Of a DNA stretch of 64,000 nucleotides, positions 1-12,600 are shown in pieces. The DNA is taken from positions 501,099-565,098 of the forward strand of contig NW_020170382.1 in NCBI RefSeq assembly GCF_000524195.1. The letters run 5' to 3'. The notes below the pieces were generated by a model that saw only the letters and a list, made by a program, of their open reading frames with translations, did no database searches and had not been told where the DNA came from. Positions within the stretch are counted from its first letter, which is position 1. Each line of letters begins with the position of its first letter. The position numbers and the translations under genes are program-made. This DNA comes from Echinococcus granulosus. Lineage: Eukaryota > Platyhelminthes > Cestoda > Cyclophyllidea > Taeniidae.

Positions 1-1115
1 CCAGAGACACAAGCAGTGTCAGGGTGAAACTGTTGTCGACACTTTGCGCAAAAATGAAACATGCACTGTGCGCACACACCCTCCACGAAATCATCAGCCA
101 ACATGACATGTGGATTTTTACAATCCTCATTGGGGCACTCAACCACGTTTTGCATGGAGCTCAGTGTCCGGTTGAGAAGCATCGTCTCGTATTGCTCGTA
201 GACTTCGAGGCTGACAATCTGTCTTACCTGAAAGGGAACTTTGCATTAAGTAGACGTCTTGCGACAACTTATTTTTGCAAAAAGACAATGGTTCGCTACC
301 TCCACTGGATGCACCTCTTTTTCACACGAAGCGCATAGTGGTGAGCCAGAGTTAGCCCCACTTTTCACACTCTCAGCAATAGATTGGGCAGCGCAAGTCT
401 TGCAGAAAATGTGACCACAACCTCTCAAACGTATGCATGCTGTACCTTCGTAATTATCAAGACACACTGGACACTCATACGTGCCTAATTCAAATTCTTT
501 GTCTCGCATTTCCTCCTCGAAGTCGATCAAGGTTTCAACGAACTGAAAACGCTCCTCAGGTTTATCAAAAAGTTCAATAGCATTTATTACCAGAGAATTT
601 GGATCGCCCAAGCTAAATAAAGACGAGAGAGCGACATTTTGAAGATATTCGCAACAGGCCTTAAGAGAGCCGTCATTAGAATCGGACGCCATAACATTGG
701 ACAAATTAGCCGTAAGTACTTCGATAAGCATAGATGGAAGCCAAGCAGATTCAATCCAGAAAGCAAAATTTTGATCATGTGGGTAATCGCCATTTAGTTG
801 AAAATTGAAGAAAATAGGCGGTAAGGATGTAAGTACATAGGTCACCGCACCACTGGAAGAATCAAATATGCACAAGTCCGAATATTTGAGATTGCGTCGG
901 ATAGGAGGGCCCGAAAGATACACGCTATGTATTCTATGATATTCCGCCTTATATTCACCCGCTAGTTCATTGGCATCATGGATCTTAAATCGGCCTTTGC
1001 ATTTATTCACAAGCTCATTCATTTCTAAAAGAGCCATTTTCCTATTTTTACTAGCAATAAATTCCGGAGAGAGACATGGAGGCTTCCTTATAAGTTCTTG
1101 TATTACGTCAGCCAT
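1..1115 (-). CDS. RNF14: RNF14-type RBR E3 ubiquitin ligase, 5' part (RWD + RING1 + IBR), continues past left edge
   Basis: Two exons are visible on the minus strand: 1115-300 and 227-1, separated by a 72-nt GT-AG intron (299-228), all phase 0. The start is the ATG at 1115-1113; the frame stays open 12 nt further up without another ATG. Residues about 5-165 form an RWD domain (core LPPIFFNFQLNGDYP, then a WLP turn). A RING1 finger follows (CPVC, CGHIFCKTC, CASC). The second exon gives the helical linker and the IBR zinc-binding region (ECPNEDC, CAQC, CAKC). Order, spacing and linker match vertebrate RNF14/ARA54, an RBR ligase that receives ubiquitin on a catalytic cysteine in RING2 (Rcat). 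RING2 lies outside the window, so catalysis cannot be judged. Known roles of the family include transcription co-regulation and clearance of stalled translation factors; a role here is inferred from homology only. The next gene to the right is in the same direction but 2.5 kb away. Confidence 0.87.
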
Positions 1116-3272
1116 ACTGAGCACCAAATATTCCAGTGATATTTAATCTTCCGATAGCCTTTGCACACTGATACGGGAAGCCCGACCAGCTTATAAGGAG
1201 CGCGAGCAGGAGCAAGAAACTTAAACTCTAGAACCAATTGTAAAAACCTTAGTTTACGACTCAGGCCTAATAAGCAAAAAAAATAAACCCGCGCTTTGTT
1301 AGTGTATTTCTAAATTTAAAAGGGCAGAGAACAGTAAGGCATTGGTGACAAAATAAGCTGTAATTGGTAAGCCAATTTTGCCGTTGCTAAGAAGAATTTA
1401 TTAACAATTGATGTTAAAGATGGAGCCCATTTTATCTTTTTAATAATCTATGAGAGTGTGTAATGGTTCCAATAGCTCTAAACTTCTGTTTTTTTTATTC
1501 GGAACTTTAAGCAATGCAACTAATGCCTTTCGACACACCACTTTATTTAAACTAAGCTAACAGTGTGTAATACTTGTATTGTTTGAATGTTCTTTGTAGG
1601 AAGGAGGCTGGTAGCCAGATGGAATCTGTAACTGAGGAGTGCTTAATATCCGACAATCTGGCGAAGAGTTCCGTGACTAAACCTCCCTAACCTTGTACTC
1701 ACTCCCACATTTACCATAGGCAATAAACATAACAAAACCAAATCAGCCTTGGGCGTTCAAAGAGTAGAAGAGAAAATTAACAAGCCTCGTCCTACACAGT
1801 TAATTTTGGGGCGTGGCATATGTACGATTTGTGTTTTCTAATTTTACAGCTTTTACTTGACTTTAAGCTACTGCTATGCCTTCGTTCTCATCCGTGTTTC
1901 CACACTCTTCGAAAAGCTATTCCTTTAATCAAAGGGGTTTTGTCGTTACTCAGATAAAGAAAATCGTACTTCTTGCATTTATGCCTTTGAGTGTATCCTG
2001 AGTGCGTTATAAATTGCATTGATCTAGCTAGAGTCCTGGTACAATTTAGCAGGAATGCCATGAACACGACATCTTGCAAGTCACTATGTTGGTAACTGGG
2101 ATCCGTGGAACGGGCTTATACAGTAATTCTCCGTCAATGCTATCCCATATCCAAGTGAATGATCTATCTGGTTGATTTTGAAGGATCGAGAGTCAAGTCT
2201 TATCCATGAACCGCATTGCTTTGATTTTTCGGCTTTTCACTGCTCAGGGTGGGTGATAGCTTGACAAAGATTGCTCTCCTTATGTCCTAGGAATCTCTGT
2301 CTGGGAACGAACATGGATACTGAAATATAAAGATGTTTATTTTAGACTAGTAGCCTGCGTCCATTCCTCCTTGCCACCTTGTTTTTAGTGCAGTGCTGCC
2401 AAATTTTCTACCTGTGATCCGTTTCAGCTACAAGACACGAGTTTGAAGCATCGTCTTCCACATTTGTGAGCGATGTCACTCTCTTTGTTAATTAGCTTAC
2501 AGCAAATTTGCTGCATTGATGTGACTGCCATCTCTCCACGTTGCTTTGATAATCATTCGAGTCGTCTCAGACTCAGGCATCCTCACTGTTTACCTACTTT
2601 TGTGATGGTAGGATCATGACTGCCAACCATTTAGATCGAGTTTGCATACTACTGTCACTTGTAGAGTGCATGAATCCTCTCCAATGACATTATAAGGCAT
2701 AGGAGTCGGGATGGAACATTAATAAAAATGTGCAGAAAGTTCAATAGACCGCTAAAAGAAATGACGTGCCTGGAACGCCATGTCACTTAAGTCGTGAGCA
2801 ACCAAATGCAAAATTACAACTGGAATCATCGCGTAACATATACGTACAGTCTATCCTACACATTGCAATACATGATGCCCTTAATGGTCTTAATGTAGTC
2901 AATTAAGTTACTCTTATGCAACGGGAAGGTTTTGTTCGCCTAGGAGGAAGATGATAACTTGATTCTGACTACGCCCCTATTCAACATAATTAACTGACAT
3001 ATGACTCTGGCTGGGGCGATCCCACATCCCGACTGCCTATCTTTAAACAACTGTCATTCCAATAAAAGTTTATGGTAAAATATCTACACTTCCTGGAAGA
3101 GGATGACACAAGAGTCCTTTGTGATCGAATTTTTGTTTGCGAATCCTGACGCCCTTATTTAGAAATTTGAATTAGCTTCCATAGGATGTTAAGATTAAAC
3201 CAGTACGTAGTTATAAAGGACAGAAGTTAACTATTATTAAGGGGAGGAAATCATCCTTCTTTTTCAGCCCTC

Positions 3273-3372
3273 NNNNNNNNNNNNNNNNNNNNNNNNNNNN
3301 NNNNNNNNNNNNNNNNNNNNNNNNNNNNNNNNNNNNNNNNNNNNNNNNNNNNNNNNNNNNNNNNNNNNNNNN
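3273..3372. other. Assembly gap, exactly 100 N
   Basis: A run of exactly 100 N, the conventional placeholder for a scaffold gap of unknown size. The true distance between the flanking sequences is therefore unknown. It falls downstream of the receptor-like gene's stop codon and candidate poly(A) signal, so it should not interrupt that CDS. Confidence 0.97.
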
Positions 3373-3554
3373 TCAACATCTCTGCTGTTTTTTTGCAACC
3401 GAAACTGGTCCGTGCTTAATTATGTGCACGGCAGCTCCACGGCAGTCTCGGTTTGATGTACACTAGTCGAATGCTTTACATTTTACCACATAGGGATTTT
3501 AAAACGCCCCTCCGACACTCTAATTTGGCAATACTTATTATACGGAAACTAAAG

Positions 3555-3560
3555 TTTATT
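3555..3560 (-). terminator. Candidate poly(A) signal of the receptor-like gene
   Basis: AATAAA on the minus strand (tttatt on plus), about 95 nt downstream of the stop codon at 3658-3656. It is the first canonical hexamer after the stop. Confidence 0.5.
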
Positions 3561-3655
3561 ACTAGTGCCAAACTAGAATTCTTAAAATTCCTTGGTTGAG
3601 CAAGCGATGAAAAAGAAAGACATGAATTAAATTTCAGAGGAAAAGGGGGTGTATT

Positions 3656-6600
3656 TTATCGAAACAGCAAAATTTCCGACCCCTTCTGCGCCATCTGCAG
3701 TTTTGTCAGATCTTTTTTAATGCGTAGAGCACTTAGCCGCGTCTCGGGGTCGCGATTCCAGCATTCTGGCAGGAGGTTCCTGAAGAAGTCGGAAACACGC
3801 ATCCATTCTGTTGCCTCGGTGAGCTGATGAGGATTCAGGGAATTGATTTCTTCTGTAGTATTAAAAACAATGAAGCAAATGATAAGGAGAATAAACAGAT
3901 GAATGGGATATTTGAATGTCGATAAGTGAGAGAGCAAGTGACTACCAAGCTAACCTTTCTCCTGTTACCATCGTTACTAATGCTGTCCCTCTGCGGGCAA
4001 TTAATGAAAAGATAAAGTAAAAAACACTTTTTCAAATAATGAAAACAAATCTCACTTCTGACACACAAATTACAGACGTCAAACAACTTTTTATCGCAAT
4101 CCATTGAAGATGTATTATCCACGCCTTGGTTGTACACTATGCATTTGCATTTGAAACCGTCTGCTTCCCTGTCCGACATCACAGAGTCTTCAAAATGAGC
4201 CTTTTATATCCTTATGCAACTTATATTTAATTCAACTTGTGACTTTTACAGTTCTAGAAAGAGATGGTAGCATGGTGGCACTACACGAAGCAGTTAGTGG
4301 CCACTGGGCGCTGTTGCATTAGTCGACGCACATGTCGACATCGTGGGTCAGTCCAAACCATGCGCTGTTCATCGGGATGATCGGCATCAGTGGTAAAATC
4401 CGTGGATATCAACAGAAGACTCCAAGCACGAACTCCTACTGCTTACAGCTCTACATGGGTGTGATATTAGTTATGCCAAGGAATATGGCCTATCCTGACC
4501 CCAAGTGAATAAGAACTCTTTCGCTTCAGAGGTCCGGAATTCAGCGCCGATGTCGAAGTGTGAAGCAATCTGCTTCAGAGTGAATTTGGCCGTGCTGACA
4601 AGTCAAGTCGTGAGGGAACTTTCCGAGTATTTTGTAAATAATATAATAATTGTTGAATATGAGATGCAGCTTACACTTCTTCCGATTTTCACGTCTATCT
4701 CACAAACCACTTTCTGGGTTCGATTTGAATCCCTTCTGAAGTAGTAAAATAACTCGTTAATGGAGATGTTAGTAGAGTACTTCTTCTACATTCCAAATGG
4801 AACGGAATAGTGAATAGGGCACACGAAGACCGTGTCGTATGTCACCAAAGGAGTACGAAATCTTAAGGGATTTCTTGCCGTAGACTGAATTGGACTGGCA
4901 TTCGGCCTGACAAAGGTAAGAAGAACTGGGAAGATTACGATAAAGAACAATACTAATACCTGATCCGATTACTCGAGCCTAAATGATCAGTAGGATTTGC
5001 ATTGCTAGGGTCACACAACCCTTACCCCGGACGGCACACATATCTGGGGTATAATTAGGCGATGCTTTGGGCTGGATAGGAGAAAACAGAACAAAACATT
5101 TGAGGTCATATTGTGCTCAAACGGCAAACCATTTGGACCGTGGTAGTTGATTCCACCATGCCAATCACTTCGAGCCCAATTGCCTTCATGTGAGAACGGA
5201 GCAACGCTATACATCGCCTTTGTGTGGCAAGCATATCCACCGACCCTGGGCCATCTCCCACCTCTCTTCAGCCCCATCATCATCATTGTTGTCACCACTA
5301 GATTAGGCATATAAACCAATAAATGGAAAAGGGACATAGTTTTGACCCTCCCAGGGAGCTCGCGATTCAAGCAGCCAACTTGAGAACTCGAGCATTAGAC
5401 GGCGGAAGTTCCAAATCTTGGCTACACGCTCTTTGCGCAGAGCCCAATGTTTGATTCGCAATAACATCAAACCCACTCTTGCAAAAGACCGCCTATAGCA
5501 TACAAGCAAGCAAACACGTCCTCACTTTTGCCTTTCCGTCCATAAATGACAATCTTCTGTAGCAAAGCATATATTTTACAGTAGGTATGGGGCAAGGTTG
5601 CCGTGGTTTTGCCAGTGCCTTTGAGGGAGATAAAATTATCCGAGTCCCGATTTAAACCGTGTCCTCTGTGTTCTAGGGGATCGGTACGCGGTGCCTTTTT
5701 ACTGATCAAAAGGCAAGGCACACAGCACACCGCCGCGGTCGAATGACATATCTGCGCACACGGGTGACGATAACGCCGATGCTGTTGGCGTGATGCCGTT
5801 GCATCGTTGGTCCCGTTTGCGGATAATGGCAAGGTGTGGTGGAGGGAGGGGGGGTGTGCAAGTCCGCACATACACACGACCAAAAACAGATGCGAGCGGA
5901 GACCGTCGCACCGCGTACACACGCATACGCGTAGTTCATTGGTTGGCTAGCCGATTGGCAGGGAGGGGGGGCGGAGCGCTGAAAAATTGCTTTGCTGTTT
6001 GCCTGTGTGTGTGTGCGTACAATTTCCTGCAAAACGGGCTTTGAAAATGAAGCGATGGACTTTCTGAACCTACTGGTTAACACTTTCAACAACAGCATCG
6101 CTTGCATTTAACCTTTAAAATGCCTGATCTGGGCCTTGACTCGACAGCAACTGGATGTGACGTGTTCTCCACCGGTTGCGTCAGGCTAGTATGGTATAAT
6201 TACGGCTCCAACTTCCAATAATTAACATTATTTTCACGTCCAATTCAATCTGTTCAATACCACTTCAACTTACCTAACATCTGAGCCTAGCAAAGTCGGC
6301 CTTGAACGGTCTGATGCCCCTAAGTGTGCTCATTTTGCATCCTTAAGACGAATGGATTCCCTCTATCGTGAATGCACATTTCTCGATGCGTCATTATCGA
6401 GATAAATGGGCGTTGGATTGAGTAGTCGCCTTTGCACATTTTTTCGTGCTACATTATATTGCCTACTCTCGACAGGAGGAAAAAGAAAATTGGGACATCG
6501 TTTCTACGACTTGGAATCCGTTTTGTTCTTAAACGCTAGTCGCTTCTAATGTGAGGCTGATTATTCCGCTCAGAGAAACATGTAACATTCAAAGACGCTT

Positions 6601-9600
6601 CGGCCAGAATAGACGCGTACACTCTATAAGACATGCCTACTTTTAAACGACTGGAGAAAAAAGCTAGAACAATTGAGGGACAGGTAGGGACAGGTGTGTC
6701 TCTTCCGTCTTCCATCTAATCCCTAATCTAGACGCATTTTTTGATACTGTGTCAAACTATCATATGTAAACAACTTTTTTGCTGGAAGAAGTGTCCTATT
6801 TTTACAACCCCCACCGACGTGAACCACAGTTTCCCGCTTAATAATTAATCCGTGCAAATTTAAGGTGAGGGTTGAAACTGGAGCTTTTGTTGCAACAACG
6901 GAGAATGTAAGCCCCTTTTCATTATTCAGGAATCCGGCGTAGATAAGTGGAATAAGGGAATAATTAACTAAGAAATTATTCACCATATTTTAACCTACCT
7001 GATAAAATGGGCAGGCGAGGTCGCTGACCTTTGAGGCAAACCATCTCCCTCGCCGTGGGTATGTCAGCATCTCGGGGGACCTGGAAAGGGAAGCTGGGGA
7101 TAGAATGCGAAGAAGTGAGATAGTTTGTTGGTCTGGCCACTTACCCAAAAATGGCCGACACTTTGCCCCAAAGCCCACGTAGCAATCTCCCAAATCATGA
7201 TGCCGAGGGCATAGACATCTGCGCGCTTGTGCGACTCAAAGCAGAAGGGAAAAAGGGTCTCTTCCATAATCTAAAGAAAGCACACCGGAAAAGGCAGAAG
7301 TTAATGGATGGGTGAGTGCTGGATTTCCTAGATTAGCAAGTAGACATTTGGTAATTTCGTCGTCCAATTTCCTAATTCAATTATTGTTTTGGAATGTTAT
7401 AATTGTTGAAAGGAATATAGTGAGGTGTTTTCCAAGTAGCAATGCAGTGATGCGTTCTCATTTTTTTGGTCGTGTCAGTAAGATGGCTTGTATTTTGTTA
7501 TTTTCTTACCTAATTCCCACAAAAGAACTAGTTCAGTTGTCCAGTCTCTCCACTCAGGTGGTTTATCCCAAATGTTTTAAGTGTTGAGCCAAGGTAATTG
7601 GATATTATGAAGGCAAACACGGAGAGGGTACCATTATCTTTTTGTAATTTCCGGTGTTTTGACAATCCGTTTTTTTGTTCCAAAAGTTTATAAATAGTTG
7701 GCAAAATCCATTGCAATCTGGCCCAAGTAACAACATAACGATAAGTTCGCATTGCATTATAGCAATTGTAAAGACAATTGAGCCTGAAAAAATTATCCTT
7801 GTAGGTTGCAAATCATTTGCCTCACAATTGTATACTCTGGTCACGCTCCAGATCTCAAACATGGGGTACTTACTTTCAAGATAAAGTAGTCTGCTAGAAC
7901 AGGAAGTCTCATGCCCTGGATAAAGCATGGCATAAATTCAATAAATGGTCAAATGTATTTTAAAAATTCCGTCCCGACTCTTCCGCTGTCTGCGTTCAGA
8001 CCGAATTCACATTCAAACGAGAACGCAATTTCTTATTTATTACTGATTGTACAAGGGAGTCGCTGAAAAAAGAGCGCACTGGGGATAATTACAGCTCAAA
8101 TCACTTCAATGGTATGAACAAGTGACAAAAAAATGAGGAAGTGGTAAATTGGACGTTTTATGCCCAAAGATTTGGTAAAAATAAAAGCGCTCATTGGCAT
8201 ATTATAAGGTTAATTACCAAAAAATACCAAGTAAAGCATGAAAATATCTTCACACCTAAAAATTTGCAGAAATTAGGCCCAATAGATGGTCTCAAGACGT
8301 GTGAATTTAAAAAGATCGACAATGTAGCAGAGTGCTACTTATGTCGATTTAAGCGTTCACTGCCAGCGTCAGATATAGGCAATACACCAATTCCCTCAGC
8401 TGAACCCAACATCACAAATGTGTCACATGCATTCTTTATACGCCCTCAAACAGATTAAGTTCTAAACAATAAAGCAGATATAGGAGACTCGAGGTCTGAG
8501 AATAAATAAACACTTTAGCAAAAAAATTTGAGCAGCATTTGGATAGGGAAAACAGCAATGGCAATATTGACGTTAGACTAGAACCAGTAAAACGTCTAAG
8601 CTGTGGTGGTCTACTCTCCTGTGGGATCTAGGCAGTGGACTATGAATGTATGCAAGTGGGCAGACCTGATAAGTCTCTCACAATTTGGGCTGCATGATGA
8701 AGGCATTGGGTCCTACGCATGCCACATAAGCTGGTATTCACCTGGATCTGATAGTGCAGCTACTTCCGGACCTACACTCTTTTGAGCTGCTGCCTAAGGG
8801 GCACAGTCAGTGAGAGGAAATCCTACCCAATTTCTTTAGCTTACTTTGCTACTCACCCGCACGTAGTTCATCATAGATGCACTCGCGTGAAGACAATTTT
8901 TTGGCTTATTGTGATAAAATTACCAAAAGATTTTCAGTGGAAATTACTTAAGATGATTTTCTGACCTGTTTTCACTTACTCGGGAGCCTAGGGCAACAAA
9001 TCGGAGGAAAAAAATCACAAGTGAGCATGCACATAAGGTAGGGAAGATCCATCTTCAAAGTACTGGCAAAAACCAAGAATAACTAACACAATATCAGATT
9101 TCAACTTTGACATTTCACATCAAATAACTCAGGGCTACTCCATCTATCCAAAGGGGCAGCATATCTGTCTTGATCACATACTTCCGGTGCCATATAAGTC
9201 GGGAGACCAACTTGAAGTCCGCAGACAGGCCACCAATCAGGATAAAGTGGCACAGAAGCAATGGGGGCGCGATGATCACCATCAGAGAGGACATTCGAGC
9301 AATGAAAATCAGAGTAAATTGGGAGTTGAGCCGCCGACCAGTCGCGGAGGTGAGCATTAAAGATCTGCATCAGTTGTTCTGCGGGGAGGGGTAGGGGAGA
9401 GGGTGGAGCACAAATGGCGTATTCCAGACCACCTATGCAAATGCCCCCGTCGACCTTAAGGTGGAGGTTCTCCAGACAGATATTACGGTGAGCCAGGGCC
9501 GGTCGTCCCCTTGTACCTGCCATGTCTGTAAAGGCGTTAGGTTGCGTTAGCTCATTTTATTGAGGAATTTTGTATCTACTTGAGTTGCGTATTACATGTG

Positions 9601-12600
9601 TTGCTCAAGAAGCATTTAGATCAAATTGAAGCTCTCCATTTTAACGTGGCGGTTCTACACGGGGCAGTGGGCGGAAACTGCGACTCATTACATTGAGACA
9701 GAGCTCAAATGCTGCACCAGTCCATTCCATACATCAAAAATAAAGATGAGTAGCAAAAAACAGCGGCAGTGCGTGTTCGTATGGAACAACGCGTGGCGAT
9801 GTTGAAGTTTCTTGTTGCTGTACACAAAAATGTGAAGACCGAGCCTGAGGATACCTGCTCATGCAAAAGACTCCCACCACAGTATGGAGCTGTAGTGCGA
9901 CACAGCAGTGGCCATTGGAATGCTTCAAACGCGAATACTTTATGGGCAGATGCACGTCTGGACGCCAGCGACCATTCTGACCGTGGCGGTTTCAGTTGCA
10001 GTTCCCAATCTCGACACTCATTCAGTGTCGCGAACACTCAGGCAGTCCGTTGGTGTTGACTAACACACAGTTAACTTGTGCTGTGACAAAACGGTGCAAG
10101 ATATGGATCTGCCTGTGGCAGCAGTGAACACAATCACTGAGGAATATGTGAAATTGAGGAAGTTGGCACACACCGGATGCCGAGATGGGTGAAGTGAAGT
10201 AGGGTGTCCTAGGATTGATCAGTCGTACTGGCAAATCAACTGAACGGTTTTGATGCCGAGGCATTGATTGAATAAGTGAAACGTTAGTATGAATGTAGAC
10301 AGAAGAATTGGGCAGAAAAAGCGGTTCCGTTTATTTAAAGGTTTGATTTTAACACCTCGAGCAGCAGAACACTACTGGATTTTATATATAACCTCACGAA
10401 GACTCTCAGTCATTAGCGACTCGATCTTCATACCAATGACATTGAATCCCACCTATGTCGCATACATTAATGTTTCCTACTAACCCCTCTGCACCTTTAT
10501 AATAAATCGTCCTTCAAACTAGTGTGCTCATAACGCCTTCAGTGGTAACTAGGTTGGTAAGATATGTAACTCTTCATATGTCGTGTGCTCTTAGTTTTCT
10601 ACTAAAGAGTGACAAGACTCATGTCATCTTCTTAGGTTACCTGGATTACTAACGACAGCATAGCGCATGCAGAAAGTCCCGTTTATATAGAATAAAGGTG
10701 AGCTTGGTCTCTACTTGGAATACACATAATCTAGCTGAATGAAAATACCTTTAAGAAAAATTCATTGGAAATGAAGGAGGGACCGACAAAAAAAACAAGA
10801 AAGCAGGCTTACTCCATTGCAACCGTTTGAGAAAACTTAAGTCATTTAGCCGCCCATCCTAGATGGCCATTTGACTGAGAGAAGCTAGTATTAACGGCTA
10901 TCCACCATTAAACATTCTCTCTTGTAGCCACTGGCTATTTTGGCATTAGACATAGGTGACCAGGCACAGGTTAGATAACGGGACGAGGTTGGAGAAAAAT
11001 GCCGCAGATGCATCGCACTGCATGAGTCTGTACGTTTACACACACAAGCATTTGTTGTCTTCCGTCATGGCCATGAAATTTATCGCAAGCGTCTGCCTCG
11101 TCGTCATGACGACGGTGCATGCTAATTGATCACCACTAAATCATACATGCAAACATAAAGCACCCTAGAAACAGATAGGGGGCTGCTTTTATTTTCCATA
11201 CAAGTGATCATCTTTTCTATCTACTCCCTGTCTATCTTTTATAACGGAGATGAAATCAAGACGCAAACCGCGGCGCGGCATCGTCCACCGCCTCCTCTCC
11301 AGCCTGTGAACAAATTGTTTTTGAAGTCGTGAGCGGACCGCAATCTGCCAGAGGCTGGGACTCCACCCAATTCCCTCCCTTCTCTTAGCCATGTCATCAC
11401 CACTGCCACTACGAATGTGCCCCCATGGGGAGGCTCAGTATTTTGTCGAGATAACTCACTGTCAGTTGGATGGTGATAAATTATCACGACAAATGTGTGC
11501 TCGTAAGATTTTAGACGCATTCAAGGAATAGATAATTGTACACTCCAAATCGGGGAGCGGAAGCAACTCAAGAGAGAATAATGCTTAAAGTTATGACCGC
11601 AGTCCATTAATCATTCCCATGAAAGAAAATGTAAAGTTTACGAGAGTTCAACCTTTGGATATACCAATCAGGCCAATGAAGAAAACACCACAAAATTGTG
11701 AAAAATACATTACAAATAACCTAGAGTTGGAGGAACCACTTACCGCTGTGAAGAAAGGTTATTCCGTTTACGACATCGATGAGAGCGCATAGAGCGAAGG
11801 TGAGAGCTGAAGAGGTGTATTGGGAGTCTGTTGGCGAGTTCTGCTGCATAAAATTGAAGAGTGAGCCCCAAGGGTAAAATTCACTGATAGTGAAGGCGCA
11901 AAGGGCACTGGTAGCAGTGGGCTCAGACGTTGAATGCGGCATCGCACGGCATCGGAGGTCCGCTAGCAGACATACGTCAGCCGCATTAATGCCACTCAGA
12001 GAGGAGTGCCGAAGAACACACTTTTCGTGCAGGCAAGTAAGACGTTTCCACAACATCAGCGACCTCGATGGGCTAGCGGGATGCAGGAGGCGTACACTCA
12101 CTACCTCATCCTCGTACTTGGCTGCGAGAGGAAGGCGTTCAAATATAATATTAACCACCAAACTAGTAAAAATAAAACGAGGGAATATATTTAGTGAGAA
12201 ATCGGAGCAGAACGAAAATAGGCAGACGCTGTCAACAAAAACCAACGTACTTAATAATATACCAAAGTTAGCAAAGTCAAGGGTAATATTGAGACCCATG
12301 AATAAAAAAAAATGGAAAAAAAAAGAATTAATAAAGGTAGATATAATGCGTTAATTGCGTGTTTAATTCTCCGTTTTAGTAGCGAGTACTTGGGGCCTCC
12401 GTCGAGTGACCTGGCTTCCGGGCAATGGCAGTAGCCCCAAGTCCCACTGCACGTCGACAATGCATATTGTGCCCAAGTATTCAGTCTTTACTCTTCAAAG
12501 AAGCCTCAGGACGCTACAGTAATAGCTCATTCTTGGAATTGTCTTCAAATAATAAACTATTGATAACCGAACTATTCTTCACGCTCCATAAAGAAACAAC

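Larger units (their letters stand above)
1116..3655. other. Intergenic region between RNF14-like gene and receptor-like gene
   Basis: No coding exon could be supported here on either strand. The sequence is AT-rich with only short chance ORFs. It should contain the RNF14-like promoter and the 3' UTR of the receptor-like gene, and it includes the assembly gap at 3273-3372. Confidence 0.5.

Noticed and set aside
5467..6107. Overlapping ORFs on both strands in the GC-rich patch
   Set aside because: Low-complexity, no domain, inside an intron, and explained by the local GC bias.
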